Counted from the stretch's first letter, positions 12,338-21,872 are shown. The stretch is DNA of 64,000 nucleotides from Saliniramus fredricksonii (GCF_900094735.1 NZ_FMBM01000002.1:2153501-2217500); one strand, 5' to 3'. Numbers and translations are program-made. Notes: generated by a model from the letters alone, not told the origin.

Positions 12338-13531
12338 ATGGCAGCTGTCACCCTGCAGGGAATCGAAAAGCGGTATGATGCCCACCAGGCCTTGAGCGGG
12401 ATCGATCTCGAAGTCGCCGATGGCGAATTCGTGGCCCTGCTCGGCCCCTCCGGCTGTGGCAAGTCGACACTTCTGAAGATCATTGCCGGGCTGGATGCAC
12501 AAAGCGCGGGCGCATTGCATATCGGATCACGCGCCCTGCACCACGAGCGCCCCTCCGAGCGCAACATCGCGATGGTGTTCCAGTCCTACGCGCTCTACCC
12601 GCATATGAGCGTCTACGAAAATCTCGCATTGCCGCTTGCGATGCGCGACCTTGCCGCATGGCAGCGCCTGCCGCTCGTCGGTCGCTTCACCCCCGGTTAC
12701 CGCCGCCGTCGCGCCGCGATCGACCTGAGGGTCCGGGAAGCCGCGCGCATGCTCGGGCTCGAGCCCTTGCTCGATCGCAGGCCGGCGCAGCTCTCCGGCG
12801 GGCAGAAACAGCGTGTCGCGGTCGGGCGCGCGCTGATCCGGCATCCGGACGTCTTTCTGCTCGATGAGCCCTTGTCCAATCTCGATGCGAAGCTGCGCGG
12901 TCAGATGCGTGAGGAGATCGTCGCCGTGCATGCGCGCACGGGGGTCACCACGATCTATGTGACGCATGACCAGATCGAGGCGATGACCATGGCCGACCGG
13001 GTCGCCCTGATGATGGACGGTGTCATCCAGCAGGTCGCGCCGCCACGGGAGATCTACGCCGATCCCGTCAATCTGCGGGTGGCCGGCTTCATCGGTTCGC
13101 CACCGATCAACGCATTGCCGGCGCGGCTCGAGGATGCGCGCCTCGCGATCGGCACGCGTGCGATCACGCTACCGAACGCCGTCGCCATGTCCGGCAGCTG
13201 CATTTGCGGCATCCGCCCGGAGGCTCTGCAGATTGCCGATGCCGATACGGCACTCGTCGCCGGACGCATCACCCGGATCGAATTTCTGGGTGCGGAGGCC
13301 ATCCTCTCGCTCGAACCGGATCTGCCGGGCCTCCCGGTGGTACAGATGCGTTGTCATCCCGAGGAAATCGATCACCTTGCAACCGGCGATACGATCAGCC
13401 TCACGGCACGGCCCGAAACCCTTCTGCTCTTCAATTCCGACGGCGCCCGCATCCGCTTCCAGGAGGCGCATGCCAGTCGGGATCAGCCCATGCCCGCCTT
13501 CCTGCCGCTGCGGAGTGAAGTCCATGGCTGA
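12338..13531 (+). CDS. ABC transporter ATP-binding protein, UgpC/MalK-like
   Basis: A 397-residue cytoplasmic ATPase for carbohydrate-type import. Walker A is GPSGCGKST, the signature LSGGQKQRVAVGRA, Walker B VFLLDEPLSNLDAKLR, then the H-loop YVTHDQIEAMTMADR; the C-terminal half is the TOBE/OB regulatory domain typical of MalK, UgpC and MsmK. An unusual 30-residue insertion lies between the Q-loop region and the signature (AWQRLPLVGRFTPGYRRRR), giving a longer helical subdomain than usual. It is the first gene of a four-gene operon whose next start overlaps its stop. The Pho-box-like promoter upstream suggests a phosphorylated substrate such as glycerol 3-phosphate, but the protein alone cannot decide. 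Confidence 0.9.
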   Translation: MAAVTLQGIEKRYDAHQALSGIDLEVADGEFVALLGPSGCGKSTLLKIIAGLDAQSAGALHIGSRALHHERPSERNIAMVFQSYALYPHMSVYENLALPLAMRDLAAWQRLPLVGRFTPGYRRRRAAIDLRVREAARMLGLEPLLDRRPAQLSGGQKQRVAVGRALIRHPDVFLLDEPLSNLDAKLRGQMREEIVAVHARTGVTTIYVTHDQIEAMTMADRVALMMDGVIQQVAPPREIYADPVNLRVAGFIGSPPINALPARLEDARLAIGTRAITLPNAVAMSGSCICGIRPEALQIADADTALVAGRITRIEFLGAEAILSLEPDLPGLPVVQMRCHPEEIDHLATGDTISLTARPETLLLFNSDGARIRFQEAHASRDQPMPAFLPLRSEVHG

Positions 13532-14477
13532 TCGTGCGCCGGCGATATCTGCGGCACCTGCGAAACAAGCCGCGCCCCGGACCGGCCCCTCCCGCACAAA
13601 GGCGCCGCTGCGCGACCGTCTGACGGGGATTGCCCTTGCGACCCCGGCAACGGCCCTGATGCTGGCCCTGCTCATCGGGCCGACCCTCGCCGTCGGCTTT
13701 CTCTCGTTGACGGACTGGGGGTTCGGCGCACGCAGCTTCGCCTTCATCGGGCTCGACAATTATGCCGAGATGACCGGCGATCCGGTTTTCCGGCGGTCGC
13801 TGATCAACACGCTCGTCTATGTGGGCGTGGTGATGCCGGTCTCCGTGGCGCTGGCGCTCGGCGTGGCGCTGCTCATACAGGGTGGACGCTTCGGGCGCAC
13901 CTTCTTCCGCACCGCCTATTTCCTGCCGGTCGCCTCGACGCTGGTCGCCATGGCGACGGTCTGGCAATTCATGCTCCACCCCAATCTCGGCCTGGTCAAC
14001 GAGATGCTGCGCCTCGTCGGGCTGGCGGGCCCGAGCTGGCTGACGGACCGGGGTCTGGTCCTGTTCACCCTCGCCGGGATCGGGATCTGGGAGACGATCG
14101 GCTACAACATGATCCTCTTCCTCGCCGGCCTGATGGCGGTACCGGGGCATCTCTACGAGGCAGCCGAGGTCGATGGCGCGCACCGCCCGCTCGACAAGTT
14201 CCTCACCGTGACCTGGCCGATGCTCGGCCCGACCACGCTGTTTGTGATCGTGATCACCGCGATCCGCTCCTTCCGCGTCTTCGAATCGGTGGCCGTGCTC
14301 ACCCAGGGCGGGCCCGGCAACGCCTCGCAGGTTCTGCTCTTCACCATGTATCGCGAGAGCTTCGTCTATTTCCGCGCCGGCTACGGCGCTGCGCTGACGA
14401 TCGTCTTCCTCGCCTTCATCCTGATCCTGACACTCATCCAGATCCGCGTGATCGACCGCCGGGTGCATTACGCATGA
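13524..14477 (+). CDS. Carbohydrate-type ABC transporter permease, UgpA/MalF-like
   Basis: A 317-residue inner-membrane protein. About 40 hydrophilic residues precede the first helix (LATPATALMLALLIGPTLAV), and five more helices follow. The coupling EAA loop reads YEAAEVDGAHRPLDKFLTVTWPML, the form of the MalFG/UgpAE family. The ATG at 13524 overlaps the ATPase stop by 8 bp. The end RVIDRRVHYA and the 4-bp overlap with the next permease are typical of this operon type. Confidence 0.92.
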   Translation: MADRAPAISAAPAKQAAPRTGPSRTKAPLRDRLTGIALATPATALMLALLIGPTLAVGFLSLTDWGFGARSFAFIGLDNYAEMTGDPVFRRSLINTLVYVGVVMPVSVALALGVALLIQGGRFGRTFFRTAYFLPVASTLVAMATVWQFMLHPNLGLVNEMLRLVGLAGPSWLTDRGLVLFTLAGIGIWETIGYNMILFLAGLMAVPGHLYEAAEVDGAHRPLDKFLTVTWPMLGPTTLFVIVITAIRSFRVFESVAVLTQGGPGNASQVLLFTMYRESFVYFRAGYGAALTIVFLAFILILTLIQIRVIDRRVHYA

Positions 14478-15316
14478 GCGCGCGCCAGCTTCGCATGATC
14501 GCCCTGGAAGCGCTGCGGGTCCTCTTGCTCGGGGCCGGCGCCGTGGTGATGCTGGCGCCCTTCGTCTGGATGGTGGCGACGTCGCTCAAATCGCCCTCGG
14601 AAATCTTCGCCGCCGGGTTCAGCCTGTGGCCGGAGGATTTCAACGCGCTTGCGAACTATACCCGCGCCTTCACCGAGGTGCCGATGCTGCGCTTCCTGCT
14701 CAACGGCGTCATCGTCTGCACGGGCATCCTGTTCTTCCAGATCGTGACGGCGGTACCCTGCGCCTATGCTCTGGCGAAGCTCGGCTTTCGTGGAGGCACC
14801 ATCGTCTTCGGCATGGTTCTCGTCGGGCTGATGATCCCCTCGCATGTCCCGGCGATCCCGCTCTATCTGACCTTCGCCAATCTGGGGCTGCTCAACACTT
14901 ACTGGGCTCTGATCATTCCTTCTGCCGTTTCGGTCTTCGCGATCTTCCTGTTCCGGCAATTCTTCCGCAGCGTGCCGGATGATCTGATCAATGCCGCGCG
15001 GGTCGATGGATTGTCGGAATTCTCGATCGTCTGGCGCATCGTGGTGCCCACCGCCTGGCCGGCGATTACCGCCTTCTCGATCTTCTCCGTCGTCGCCAAC
15101 TGGAACGACCTGTTCTGGCCGCTGATCGTGCTGACCGACACGGCGCTGGCGACACCGCCTCTTGGCATTCTCTTCTTCCGCGACCAGGAGGCCGGCTCCG
15201 ATTACGGCGCCCTCATGGCCGGAACCACCATCATCACGGCTCCCCTCGTGATCGTCTTCCTGCTCGCGCAGAGGCGTTTCATCGAGGGCATCACCCTGAG
15301 CGGCGTCAAGGGCTGA
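14474..15316 (+). CDS. Carbohydrate-type ABC transporter permease, UgpE/MalG-like
   Basis: A 280-residue inner-membrane protein with six hydrophobic segments. The conserved start APFVWMVATSLKSPSEIF and the EAA loop DDLINAARVDGLSEFSIVWRIVVP mark the MalG/UgpE subfamily, partner of the preceding permease. It ends RRFIEGITLSGVKG, the standard tail. Start overlaps the previous stop by 4 bp (ATGA). With its partner it forms the channel fed by the binding protein encoded next. Confidence 0.93.
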   Translation: MSARQLRMIALEALRVLLLGAGAVVMLAPFVWMVATSLKSPSEIFAAGFSLWPEDFNALANYTRAFTEVPMLRFLLNGVIVCTGILFFQIVTAVPCAYALAKLGFRGGTIVFGMVLVGLMIPSHVPAIPLYLTFANLGLLNTYWALIIPSAVSVFAIFLFRQFFRSVPDDLINAARVDGLSEFSIVWRIVVPTAWPAITAFSIFSVVANWNDLFWPLIVLTDTALATPPLGILFFRDQEAGSDYGALMAGTTIITAPLVIVFLLAQRRFIEGITLSGVKG

Positions 15317-15364
15317 CCGCCAGGGCAACGCGTCGAAAGACAAGCCCAACCAGGAGGTTCACCA

Positions 15365-16633
15365 ATGAAACGGTTTTCGACAAGCGTCGCTGCCGCAGCG
15401 CTGATCGCGGGCGCCTTCGCGCTCCCCGCCCAGGCGCAAGAGACCGAAATCGTCGTCCACTATGCCATGCCCGGCGTGTTCGGCGAGATCCAGGAAGAAA
15501 TCGCTGCGCGCTTCATGGAAGAGAATCCGGATGTGCGCGTCACCTTCCGCTCACCCTCCGACAGCTACGAGGACGGTGTGCAGCGCGTTCTGCGCGAATC
15601 CATGAGCGGCGATACCCCCGATATCGTCTATGTCGGCCTCAACCGCATCCGCATCCTGGCCGAGCGCGAACTGGCCCAGCCGCTCGCGCCCTTCATCGAG
15701 GACCAGGAAGCCTTTGCCGAGGCGGGTTTCACGGAAAGCCTGCTCGGCCTTGGTCAGGTCCGGGGCGAGCAATACGGCCTCGCCTTCGCGGCCTCTACGC
15801 CCGTGGTCTACTACAATGCCGATCTCGTTGCCCAGGCCGGCGGCGACCCGGATTCCTTCCCCGACAACTGGGATGATCTGATTGCTCTGGGAGCGGATAT
15901 CGACGCGCTCGGCGAGGATACCGACGGGATCTACTATCATTTCTGGGGCAGTGACTGGATGTGGCAGGCAGCGGTCGGCTCCTTTGGCGGCGAACTCATG
16001 GACGACGCCGAGGAAGAGGTTCTGTTCGACGATGAACGCGGCCACCGGGCGGCTGCCCTGCTGGCGCAGTTTCGCGAGGAGGCCGACATGCCGGCCTATG
16101 ATCGCAGCGCGGCCCAGCAATCGTTCCAGGCCGGGCGGCTCGGCATCATGCTCGATTCCTCCGCATTCCTCGCCCGCCTCGAGGACGGCGTCGGCGATCG
16201 TTTCGATCTGCGCGTCGCATCCTTCCCCATCGCCGACCGTGAGAACGGCTGGCTTCCCACCGGCGGTTCCGGCGTCGTCATGCTCACCGATGATGAAGCC
16301 AGGCAGGAAGCCGCATGGCGCTACATGACTTTCGCCGCCGGCCCCGAGGGCGCAGCCATCGTGGTGCGCAATTCCGGTTACGCGCCCACGAACCAGCGTG
16401 CCGCCGATGATCCGCAATTCCTGGGTGACTTCTATGCGGAAAATCCCAACCATCAGGCCACGCGCGACCAGGTCGCCTTTCTCGGCCCCTGGTTCGCCTA
16501 TCCCGGGGAACGTGGCGTGCGCGTGACCGATACGATCATGAGCAGCCTGCGTGATGTGCTCGACACCGATGCCGATCCGGCTGAGACGCTGGACGCATTG
16601 GCCGATACCGTGCGCGGCGAGTTGGCACGGTAA
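15365..16633 (+). CDS. Extracellular solute-binding protein, family 1 (sugar/glycerol-phosphate type)
   Basis: A 422-residue periplasmic binding protein. A signal peptide of about 25 residues ends PAQAQ-ETE. The body has the family-1 start IVVHYAMPGVFGEIQEEIAARF and the STPVVYYNADL segment of sugar and glycerol-phosphate binders. The protein is very acidic (for example DDAEEEVLFDDERG), which suits a salt-adapted periplasm. AGGAGG-like RBS lies directly before the ATG. It closes the first importer operon, and a stem-loop follows. Ligand unknown; the Pho-box-like promoter favours a phosphorylated compound. Confidence 0.88.
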   Translation: MKRFSTSVAAAALIAGAFALPAQAQETEIVVHYAMPGVFGEIQEEIAARFMEENPDVRVTFRSPSDSYEDGVQRVLRESMSGDTPDIVYVGLNRIRILAERELAQPLAPFIEDQEAFAEAGFTESLLGLGQVRGEQYGLAFAASTPVVYYNADLVAQAGGDPDSFPDNWDDLIALGADIDALGEDTDGIYYHFWGSDWMWQAAVGSFGGELMDDAEEEVLFDDERGHRAAALLAQFREEADMPAYDRSAAQQSFQAGRLGIMLDSSAFLARLEDGVGDRFDLRVASFPIADRENGWLPTGGSGVVMLTDDEARQEAAWRYMTFAAGPEGAAIVVRNSGYAPTNQRAADDPQFLGDFYAENPNHQATRDQVAFLGPWFAYPGERGVRVTDTIMSSLRDVLDTDADPAETLDALADTVRGELAR

Positions 16634-16649
16634 ACCGTAGCGTCACGAA

Positions 16650-16687
16650 CCGGCGTGCAGTGCTCGATCGACAAGGCTGCACGCCGG
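16650..16687 (+). terminator. Stem-loop after the first importer operon
   Basis: Perfect 11-bp arms CCGGCGTGCAG (16650-16660) and CTGCACGCCGG (16677-16687) with a 16-base loop, 17 bp after the stop codon. No T-run follows, so it may protect the mRNA end or assist Rho rather than act as a classic terminator. Confidence 0.55.
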
Positions 16688-16749
16688 ATGATTACGATTC
16701 GACATGCGCGATATCGGTAAGGTTGCAGGCGCCGGATGCGTTCGTCAAA

Positions 16750-16780
16750 GCGTCATGCAACTGTCATCCGGCTGGATTAG
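16750..16780 (+). promoter_or_regulatory. Pho-box-like promoter of the second Ugp-like operon
   Basis: GCGTCAT (16750-16756), GCAA, CTGTCAT (16761-16767), then 7 bases and GATTAG (16775-16780) as a -10-like hexamer. The ATG at 16791 lies only 11 bp beyond, so the transcript would be nearly leaderless unless translation starts further in. Confidence 0.65.
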
Positions 16781-16790
16781 CGATTGAAAG

Positions 16791-17891
16791 ATGACCTACG
16801 CAGCATCCGCCAGCACCTTCGATCAGACGCGCCCGCCAAGTGACGCAGGGGAAGCATCACCCCTGCCCGCAGGGCTGAGCCTGCATCAGGTCAGCCGTCG
16901 GTTCGACAGTGCCGTCGCGCTCGACGATGTTGCGGTCAGTCTTCCCGAAGGCCGGTTTTCCGTGCTGCTCGGGCCTTCCGGCTGCGGGAAATCCACGCTG
17001 CTGCGCCTGATCGCCGGGCTCGACACGCCGACATCCGGCGTGATCCGCCTCGCCGGCCGCGACATTACCCGGCTGCCACCGGCGGAGCGCGATCTGTCGA
17101 TGGTGTTCCAGTCCTATGCGCTGTTCCCGCATCTGAACGTCGCCGAGAACATCCTATTCGGTCTGTCGGTACGACGGGTGCGCAAGGCCGAGCAGAGGCA
17201 GCGCCTCGAGCGGGTGGCGCGGATGATGGGCCTGTGGGAGCTGCTCGATCGCCGGCCTTCGCAGCTCTCGGGCGGGCAGCAGCAGCGTGTGGCGCTCGCC
17301 CGCGCCGTGATTTCCGAGCGCCCCGTCTGCCTGATGGACGAGCCTTTATCCAATCTCGACGCCAAGCTGCGCGCGGAAATGCGCGTCGAGATCCGGGCCC
17401 TGCAAAAGCGCCTCGGCCTCACCATGGTCTATGTCACGCATGACCAGGTCGAGGCGATGACCATGGCCGATCATATCGTCGTTCTCGACAAGGGGCGCGT
17501 GCAGCAGGTCGCCACGCCGCGCGAGCTCTATGCCGCGCCGGCGAACACGTTCTGCGCGCGCTTCATCGGCACGCCGCCGATGAACCTGATCCCGGCCCAT
17601 GCGCTTGCAGGGCAGCGCGCGCTGCCGGAAGGCAGCATGCTCGGGATCAGGCCGGAAGATATCGCGATCGGCGCAAACGGCGTGCCGGCGCGCCTGGCGG
17701 ATATCGAATATCTCGGCGCCGATCAACTCGCCACATTCGAGATCGGGCCCGAAACCGCACCGACCCGCCTTCACGCCCGCCTGCCGGCCCGGGAAGCACT
17801 CGGCGATACCGGACTGCATCTGCGCTGGCATACGGAAGCCGAACATCTGTTCGGCGCCGACGGCCAGCGGATCACCTCGTTCACCCAATGA
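16791..17891 (+). CDS. ABC transporter ATP-binding protein, UgpC-like
   Basis: A 366-residue cytoplasmic ATPase with [39 protein letters not shown] and the TOBE C-terminal domain of the UgpC/MalK group. About 30 residues (rich in Ala, Pro, Ser) precede the conserved start LSLHQVSRRF; no better start codon is present, and the proposed ATG lies just behind the Pho-box-like promoter. It opens the second importer operon: ATPase, binding protein, two permeases, TIM-barrel isomerase. The sequence differs clearly from the first operon's ATPase, so the two systems are not a recent duplication. Confidence 0.9.
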   Translation: MTYAASASTFDQTRPPSDAGEASPLPAGLSLHQVSRRFDSAVALDDVAVSLPEGRFSVLLGPSGCGKSTLLRLIAGLDTPTSGVIRLAGRDITRLPPAERDLSMVFQSYALFPHLNVAENILFGLSVRRVRKAEQRQRLERVARMMGLWELLDRRPSQLSGGQQQRVALARAVISERPVCLMDEPLSNLDAKLRAEMRVEIRALQKRLGLTMVYVTHDQVEAMTMADHIVVLDKGRVQQVATPRELYAAPANTFCARFIGTPPMNLIPAHALAGQRALPEGSMLGIRPEDIAIGANGVPARLADIEYLGADQLATFEIGPETAPTRLHARLPAREALGDTGLHLRWHTEAEHLFGADGQRITSFTQ

Positions 17892-17928
17892 ACCGTCTCA
17901 CCCAGCAACTCATCCAGGGAATGCACTG

Positions 17929-19224
17929 ATGACACGCCTGATGAAAACCCGCCTCCTCGCTGCGGCCTCGATCTTCGCCAGCGCAGCCATGCTGCCGGCG
18001 AGCGCCTCCGCCGTCGACCTCGAATTCTACTTCCCCGTCGCTGTCGGCGGTGATGCCGCCGGTATCATCGAAGGGATGACCAGCGCCTATATGGAAGAAA
18101 ATCCCGGCGTCACCATCAACGCGATCTATACCGGCAGCTATGCCGATACCACGACGCGGGCGATCACGGCGGCGCGCGGTGGCAATCCGCCCCAGCTCGC
18201 CATTCTGCTTTCCGTCGACATGTTCGCGCTGATCGACGAGGACATCATCCTGCCCTGGGACGATTTCGTCACCGAAGAAGAGCAGGAGAACTGGATCGGC
18301 GGGTTCTACGATTCCTTCATGCGCAACAGCCAGACCGGTGGCCAGACCTGGGGCATCCCCTTCCAGCGCTCCACGCCGGTGATGTATTACAACAAGGAAG
18401 CCTTTGCCGCTGCCGGCCTCGATCCCGAGACCCCGCCCGCGACCTGGGACGAAATGGTCGAGATGGGTCGCGAGCTGACCCTGCGCGACGACAGCGGCAA
18501 CGTCACCCAATGGGGCGTGCGCATTCCGTCATCCGGCTTCCCCTCCTGGCTGTTTACCGGTCTCGTCGCCTCCAACGGGCAGGACGGTCTGGCCAATGAC
18601 GCGGGCACCGAGGTCTATTTCGACACGCCGGAAGTGATCGGCGCGCTCGAATATCTGGTCTCGCTGGCCGATGAGCACGAGATCATGGCGCCGGGCATTC
18701 TCGACTGGGGTGCGACGCCGCGTGCCTTCATGGATGGCGAGAGCGCCATCGCCTGGACGACGACGGGCAACCTCACCAATATCCGCAGCAATGCCCCCTT
18801 CGATTTCGGTGTCGCGATGCTGCCGGCCAATGTCCGTCGCGGCGCGCCCACCGGCGGCGGCAATTTCTACCTCTTCGAAGGTTCCAGCGACGAACAGCTC
18901 CAGGCGGCGGTCGATTTCGTGAAATGGGCCACGGCGCCGGAGCAGGCGGCCAGCTGGTCGATCGATACAGGCTATGTCGCGCCGCGCCCCGATACCTGGG
19001 AAACGGATGCGATGCGCGCCTATGCCGAGGAGGTCCCCGGCGCCCTCGTCGCGCGTGACCAGCTCGAATTCGCCGTTCCCGAGCTCTCGACCTTCGAGGG
19101 GCCGCGCATCACGCAGATCATCAACGATGCCATCGCTGCCGCGATCGTGGGCGACATGACACCGGCAGATGCGATGGCCGATGCGCAGAGCCAGGCGGAT
19201 GCGATTCTCGCCGCCTATCGCTGA
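17929..19224 (+). CDS. Extracellular solute-binding protein, UgpB-like
   Basis: A 431-residue periplasmic binding protein of family 1. Signal peptide to about residue 30 (SASA-VDL). The start LEFYFPVAVGGDAAGIIEGM, the INAIYTGSYADTTTRA segment, PTGGGNFYLFEGS and the end DQLEFAVPELSTFEGPRITQI are typical of the UgpB branch, so glycerol 3-phosphate or a glycerophosphodiester is the best guess. The ATG at 17929 has CAGGGA eight bases upstream; an internal ATG at 17941 is possible. It lies 37 bp after the ATPase gene and is followed by a stem-loop, the usual device for higher expression of the binding protein. Confidence 0.85.
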   Translation: MTRLMKTRLLAAASIFASAAMLPASASAVDLEFYFPVAVGGDAAGIIEGMTSAYMEENPGVTINAIYTGSYADTTTRAITAARGGNPPQLAILLSVDMFALIDEDIILPWDDFVTEEEQENWIGGFYDSFMRNSQTGGQTWGIPFQRSTPVMYYNKEAFAAAGLDPETPPATWDEMVEMGRELTLRDDSGNVTQWGVRIPSSGFPSWLFTGLVASNGQDGLANDAGTEVYFDTPEVIGALEYLVSLADEHEIMAPGILDWGATPRAFMDGESAIAWTTTGNLTNIRSNAPFDFGVAMLPANVRRGAPTGGGNFYLFEGSSDEQLQAAVDFVKWATAPEQAASWSIDTGYVAPRPDTWETDAMRAYAEEVPGALVARDQLEFAVPELSTFEGPRITQIINDAIAAAIVGDMTPADAMADAQSQADAILAAYR

Positions 19225-19245
19225 TACCAGCCTGACGTAGACGAT

Positions 19246-19268
19246 CGGGCGGCCGCCAGGGCCGCCCG
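19246..19268 (+). terminator. Intra-operon stem-loop after the binding-protein gene
   Basis: Arms CGGGCGGCC (19246-19254) and GGCCGCCCG (19260-19268), 5-base loop, followed by AAATCTTTCT. Probably partial termination or mRNA stabilisation between the binding protein and the permeases. Confidence 0.65.
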
Positions 19269-19314
19269 AAATCTTTCTGCGCCCCTCAGAGAAACCATGC
19301 GTCCCGGAGAACCC

Positions 19315-20184
19315 ATGCGCCGCGAATGGATCCATGCCGGATTGCTGCTTGCGCCCGCGCTCGTGCTGCTCTTCGCCTTCACGCATCTGCCGGCGGTCCA
19401 GACGGTGATCGACAGCTTTTTCTCGACGGCGCGGGGCCGCAGGCCGTCCGTCTTCGTGGGGCTGGCCAATTACGAGCGCCTTCTGGCCGATGCGACCTTC
19501 ATGCGGGCCATGGTCAACAATGCCATCTATGCCGCGATCACGATCCCCGTCTCGATCGGCCTCGCCCTCGCCATGGCCCTGTTCGTGCACCGGCACATTG
19601 CCGGGCGGGCCTTCCTGCGCATGGCCTATTTCACGCCGACGGTGCTGCCGCTGATCGCGGTGGCGAATATCTGGCTGTTCTTCTTCCTGCCCGGATTCGG
19701 CCTGTTCGAACAGCTGAGGGGGCTGATCGGCCTGAGCCCGCGCAACTGGGTGGGTTCGCCCGACAGCGCACTCTATGCCGTGATGATGGTCACGATCTGG
19801 AATCAGGCGGGTTTCTTCATGATCTTCTATCTCGCCGCATTGCAGACCATCCCCGATTCCCTGCGTGAGGCGGCGGCAATCGAGGGCACGCCGCGCTGGG
19901 TTTTCTTCCGGCGCGTGATCTGGCCGCTGTTGATGCCGACCACGCTCTTCCTCTCGGTCAATGCCACGATCAACGCGTTTCGCATGATCGACCATGTCTT
20001 CGTCATGACCCAGGGCGGGCCCAACAATGCCTCGATGCTGTTGCTCTACTACATCTACGAGCAGGGTTTCCGCTTCTGGGATTCGGCCTATGCCGCCACC
20101 CTGACCGTGGTGATGGTGGTGATCCTGGCAATCGTCGGAATCGGCCAGTTCTTCCTCATGGACCGGCGGGTGCACTACAAATGA
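19315..20184 (+). CDS. ABC transporter permease, UgpA-like
   Basis: A 289-residue inner-membrane permease with six helices. It begins MRREWIHAGLLLAPALVLLF, a standard UgpA/MalF opening, and carries the EAA loop LREAAAIEGTPRWVFFRRVIWPLL. GGAGA lies six bases before the ATG at 19315; an in-frame ATG at 19297 would add six residues and cannot be excluded. The end FFLMDRRVHYK matches the first operon's permease end. Partner of the next gene, which starts within its stop codon region. Confidence 0.92.
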   Translation: MRREWIHAGLLLAPALVLLFAFTHLPAVQTVIDSFFSTARGRRPSVFVGLANYERLLADATFMRAMVNNAIYAAITIPVSIGLALAMALFVHRHIAGRAFLRMAYFTPTVLPLIAVANIWLFFFLPGFGLFEQLRGLIGLSPRNWVGSPDSALYAVMMVTIWNQAGFFMIFYLAALQTIPDSLREAAAIEGTPRWVFFRRVIWPLLMPTTLFLSVNATINAFRMIDHVFVMTQGGPNNASMLLLYYIYEQGFRFWDSAYAATLTVVMVVILAIVGIGQFFLMDRRVHYK

Positions 20185-21011
20185 GCACGCTCGTCGTCAC
20201 ACAGACCCGCTTCGACCGCGCCCTGTTCGTCGCCGGCGCCTGGGCGCTCGCGCTCGTCTGGATCCTGCCGCTCGCCTATGCGATCTGGACGGCGATCCAT
20301 CCCAGCGCCTACGAGACGCGTTTCGTGCTGCTCGCGCCCCTGACCTTCGAGAACTTCACCCGCGCCTGGAACGCGGCGCCGTTCGCGCGCTATTTCCTGA
20401 ATACCATCATGCTGGTGAGCATGATCCTCGCTGCCCAGCTGATCCTGTGCATCCATGCGGCCTTCGCCTTCGCAAGGCTGGAATTTCCTGGCAAGAATAT
20501 CCTCTTCGCCCTGGTTCTGGTGCAGCTGATGGTGATGCCTGACATCCTGCTGGTGCGCAATTACGCCACCATGGCGCAGCTCGGGCTGGTCGATACCATC
20601 CTGGCGATCGGCCTGCCCTATTTCGCCAGCGGCTTCGCCATCTTCCTCCTGCGCCAGACCTTCAAGACGATCCCGAAGGAGCTCGACGAGGCGGCTCGCA
20701 TCGAGGGGTGCTCGCTGATCGGCCTGATCTGGCGGGTCTATGTGCCGCTGGCCAAACCCACGATCCTCGCCTTCGCCCTTGTCTCGGTGAGCCATCACTG
20801 GAACAACTTCATCTGGCCACTGATCATCACCTCCTCGGTGGAGACGCGCCCGCTCACCGTGGGCCTGTCGATCTTCTCGACCACCGATAGCGGCATCGAA
20901 TGGTCCGTGATCACGGCGGCGACGCTGATCACCTCCGGGCCCCTGCTGATCGGTTTCCTGCTCTTCCAGCGCCAGTTCGTGCAGAGCTTCATGCGCGCCG
21001 GCATCAAATAG
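20181..21011 (+). CDS. ABC transporter permease, UgpE-like
   Basis: A 276-residue inner-membrane permease with six helices and the EAA loop KELDEAARIEGCSLIGLIWRVYVP. WNNFIWPLIITSSVETRPLTVGL near residue 210-235 and the tail RQFVQSFMRAGIK are typical of the MalG/UgpE subfamily. Overlaps the preceding gene by 4 bp; the isomerase gene follows after 13 bp, so all are one transcript. Confidence 0.93.
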   Translation: MSTLVVTQTRFDRALFVAGAWALALVWILPLAYAIWTAIHPSAYETRFVLLAPLTFENFTRAWNAAPFARYFLNTIMLVSMILAAQLILCIHAAFAFARLEFPGKNILFALVLVQLMVMPDILLVRNYATMAQLGLVDTILAIGLPYFASGFAIFLLRQTFKTIPKELDEAARIEGCSLIGLIWRVYVPLAKPTILAFALVSVSHHWNNFIWPLIITSSVETRPLTVGLSIFSTTDSGIEWSVITAATLITSGPLLIGFLLFQRQFVQSFMRAGIK

Positions 21012-21024
21012 AAAGGATCCCTCC

Positions 21025-21843
21025 ATGACCCTGCCCCGCCTTGGCGCCGCCGTGACGCTGGACAGCTTCGACATTCTGCGCGACTGGATCTGCGAGAGCG
21101 ACCGCACCATCGAGATCCAGGATTTCGTTCATCCCTCCGTGATCGGCGCCGATCATTCCGGCCTGATCGCGCAATGGCGCGAGCGGCTGGAAGGTCATCG
21201 CGGGCTGCGGGGGATCCACGGGCCCTTCTTCAGCCTCGACATCGCCGCGCCCGACCCGGCCATCCGGGCCGTCGTGCAAGAGCGCCTGATGGCCGGGCTC
21301 GACGTGGCCGGCGCGCTGGGTGCGACGCATATGGTGATCCACAGCCCCTTCACCTTCTGGCACACGCTGAACTACGCCAATTACGCCTTCCTGCGCGGCG
21401 TCCTGTTCGAGGGTGCAGCCGAATGCCTCGCACCGGTTCTGGCCCGTGCTGCGGAGATCGATTGCACGGTCATGCTGGAGAATATCGACGATACCGACCC
21501 GCGTGACCGCACGGAACTCGTCGCCATGATCGAGCATCCCAATCTGATGGTCTCCCTCGATACCGGCCATGCCGAACTCGCCCACGGGCGCTACGGCGCC
21601 CCGCCCGTCGTCGATTTCATCGCTGCCTCCGCCGCGCGTCTCGGCCATGTGCATCTGCAGGATGCCGACGGCTATGCCGACCGGCACTGGCATCCCGGCG
21701 ACGGCGTGATTCCGTGGCGTCCGGTCTTCTCCGCGCTCAGAGCCTGCCCGCAGAATCCGCGCCTCATCCTGGAAGTGCAAGGTGATCACGCGCGCCTGCC
21801 CGAGACGGTCTCGCGGCTCGAGCAGCGCGGCCTCGCCTGCTGA
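21025..21843 (+). CDS. Sugar phosphate isomerase/epimerase-like TIM barrel
   Basis: A 272-residue cytoplasmic protein of the xylose isomerase/AP-endonuclease-2 fold. Candidate metal ligands appear in order: His in IHGPFFSL, Glu in VMLENIDDTD, Asp and His in VSLDTGHAE, His in HVHLQDADG, then HWHPGDG and a final Glu in LILEVQG. It is the last gene of the second importer operon (13 bp after the permease), so it probably processes the imported compound or its product. In many Ugp operons the corresponding place is taken by a glycerophosphodiesterase; this protein is a different TIM-barrel family. The reaction is unknown. Confidence 0.8.
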   Translation: MTLPRLGAAVTLDSFDILRDWICESDRTIEIQDFVHPSVIGADHSGLIAQWRERLEGHRGLRGIHGPFFSLDIAAPDPAIRAVVQERLMAGLDVAGALGATHMVIHSPFTFWHTLNYANYAFLRGVLFEGAAECLAPVLARAAEIDCTVMLENIDDTDPRDRTELVAMIEHPNLMVSLDTGHAELAHGRYGAPPVVDFIAASAARLGHVHLQDADGYADRHWHPGDGVIPWRPVFSALRACPQNPRLILEVQGDHARLPETVSRLEQRGLAC

Positions 21844-21872
21844 GAATCCGTCGGCGGGCCGTTACCGCATGA

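Noticed and set aside
18529..20175. 548-codon frame on the minus strand over binding-protein and permease genes
   Set aside because: Antisense shadow, rich in His, Gln, Asp and Arg; the plus-strand genes have all family motifs.
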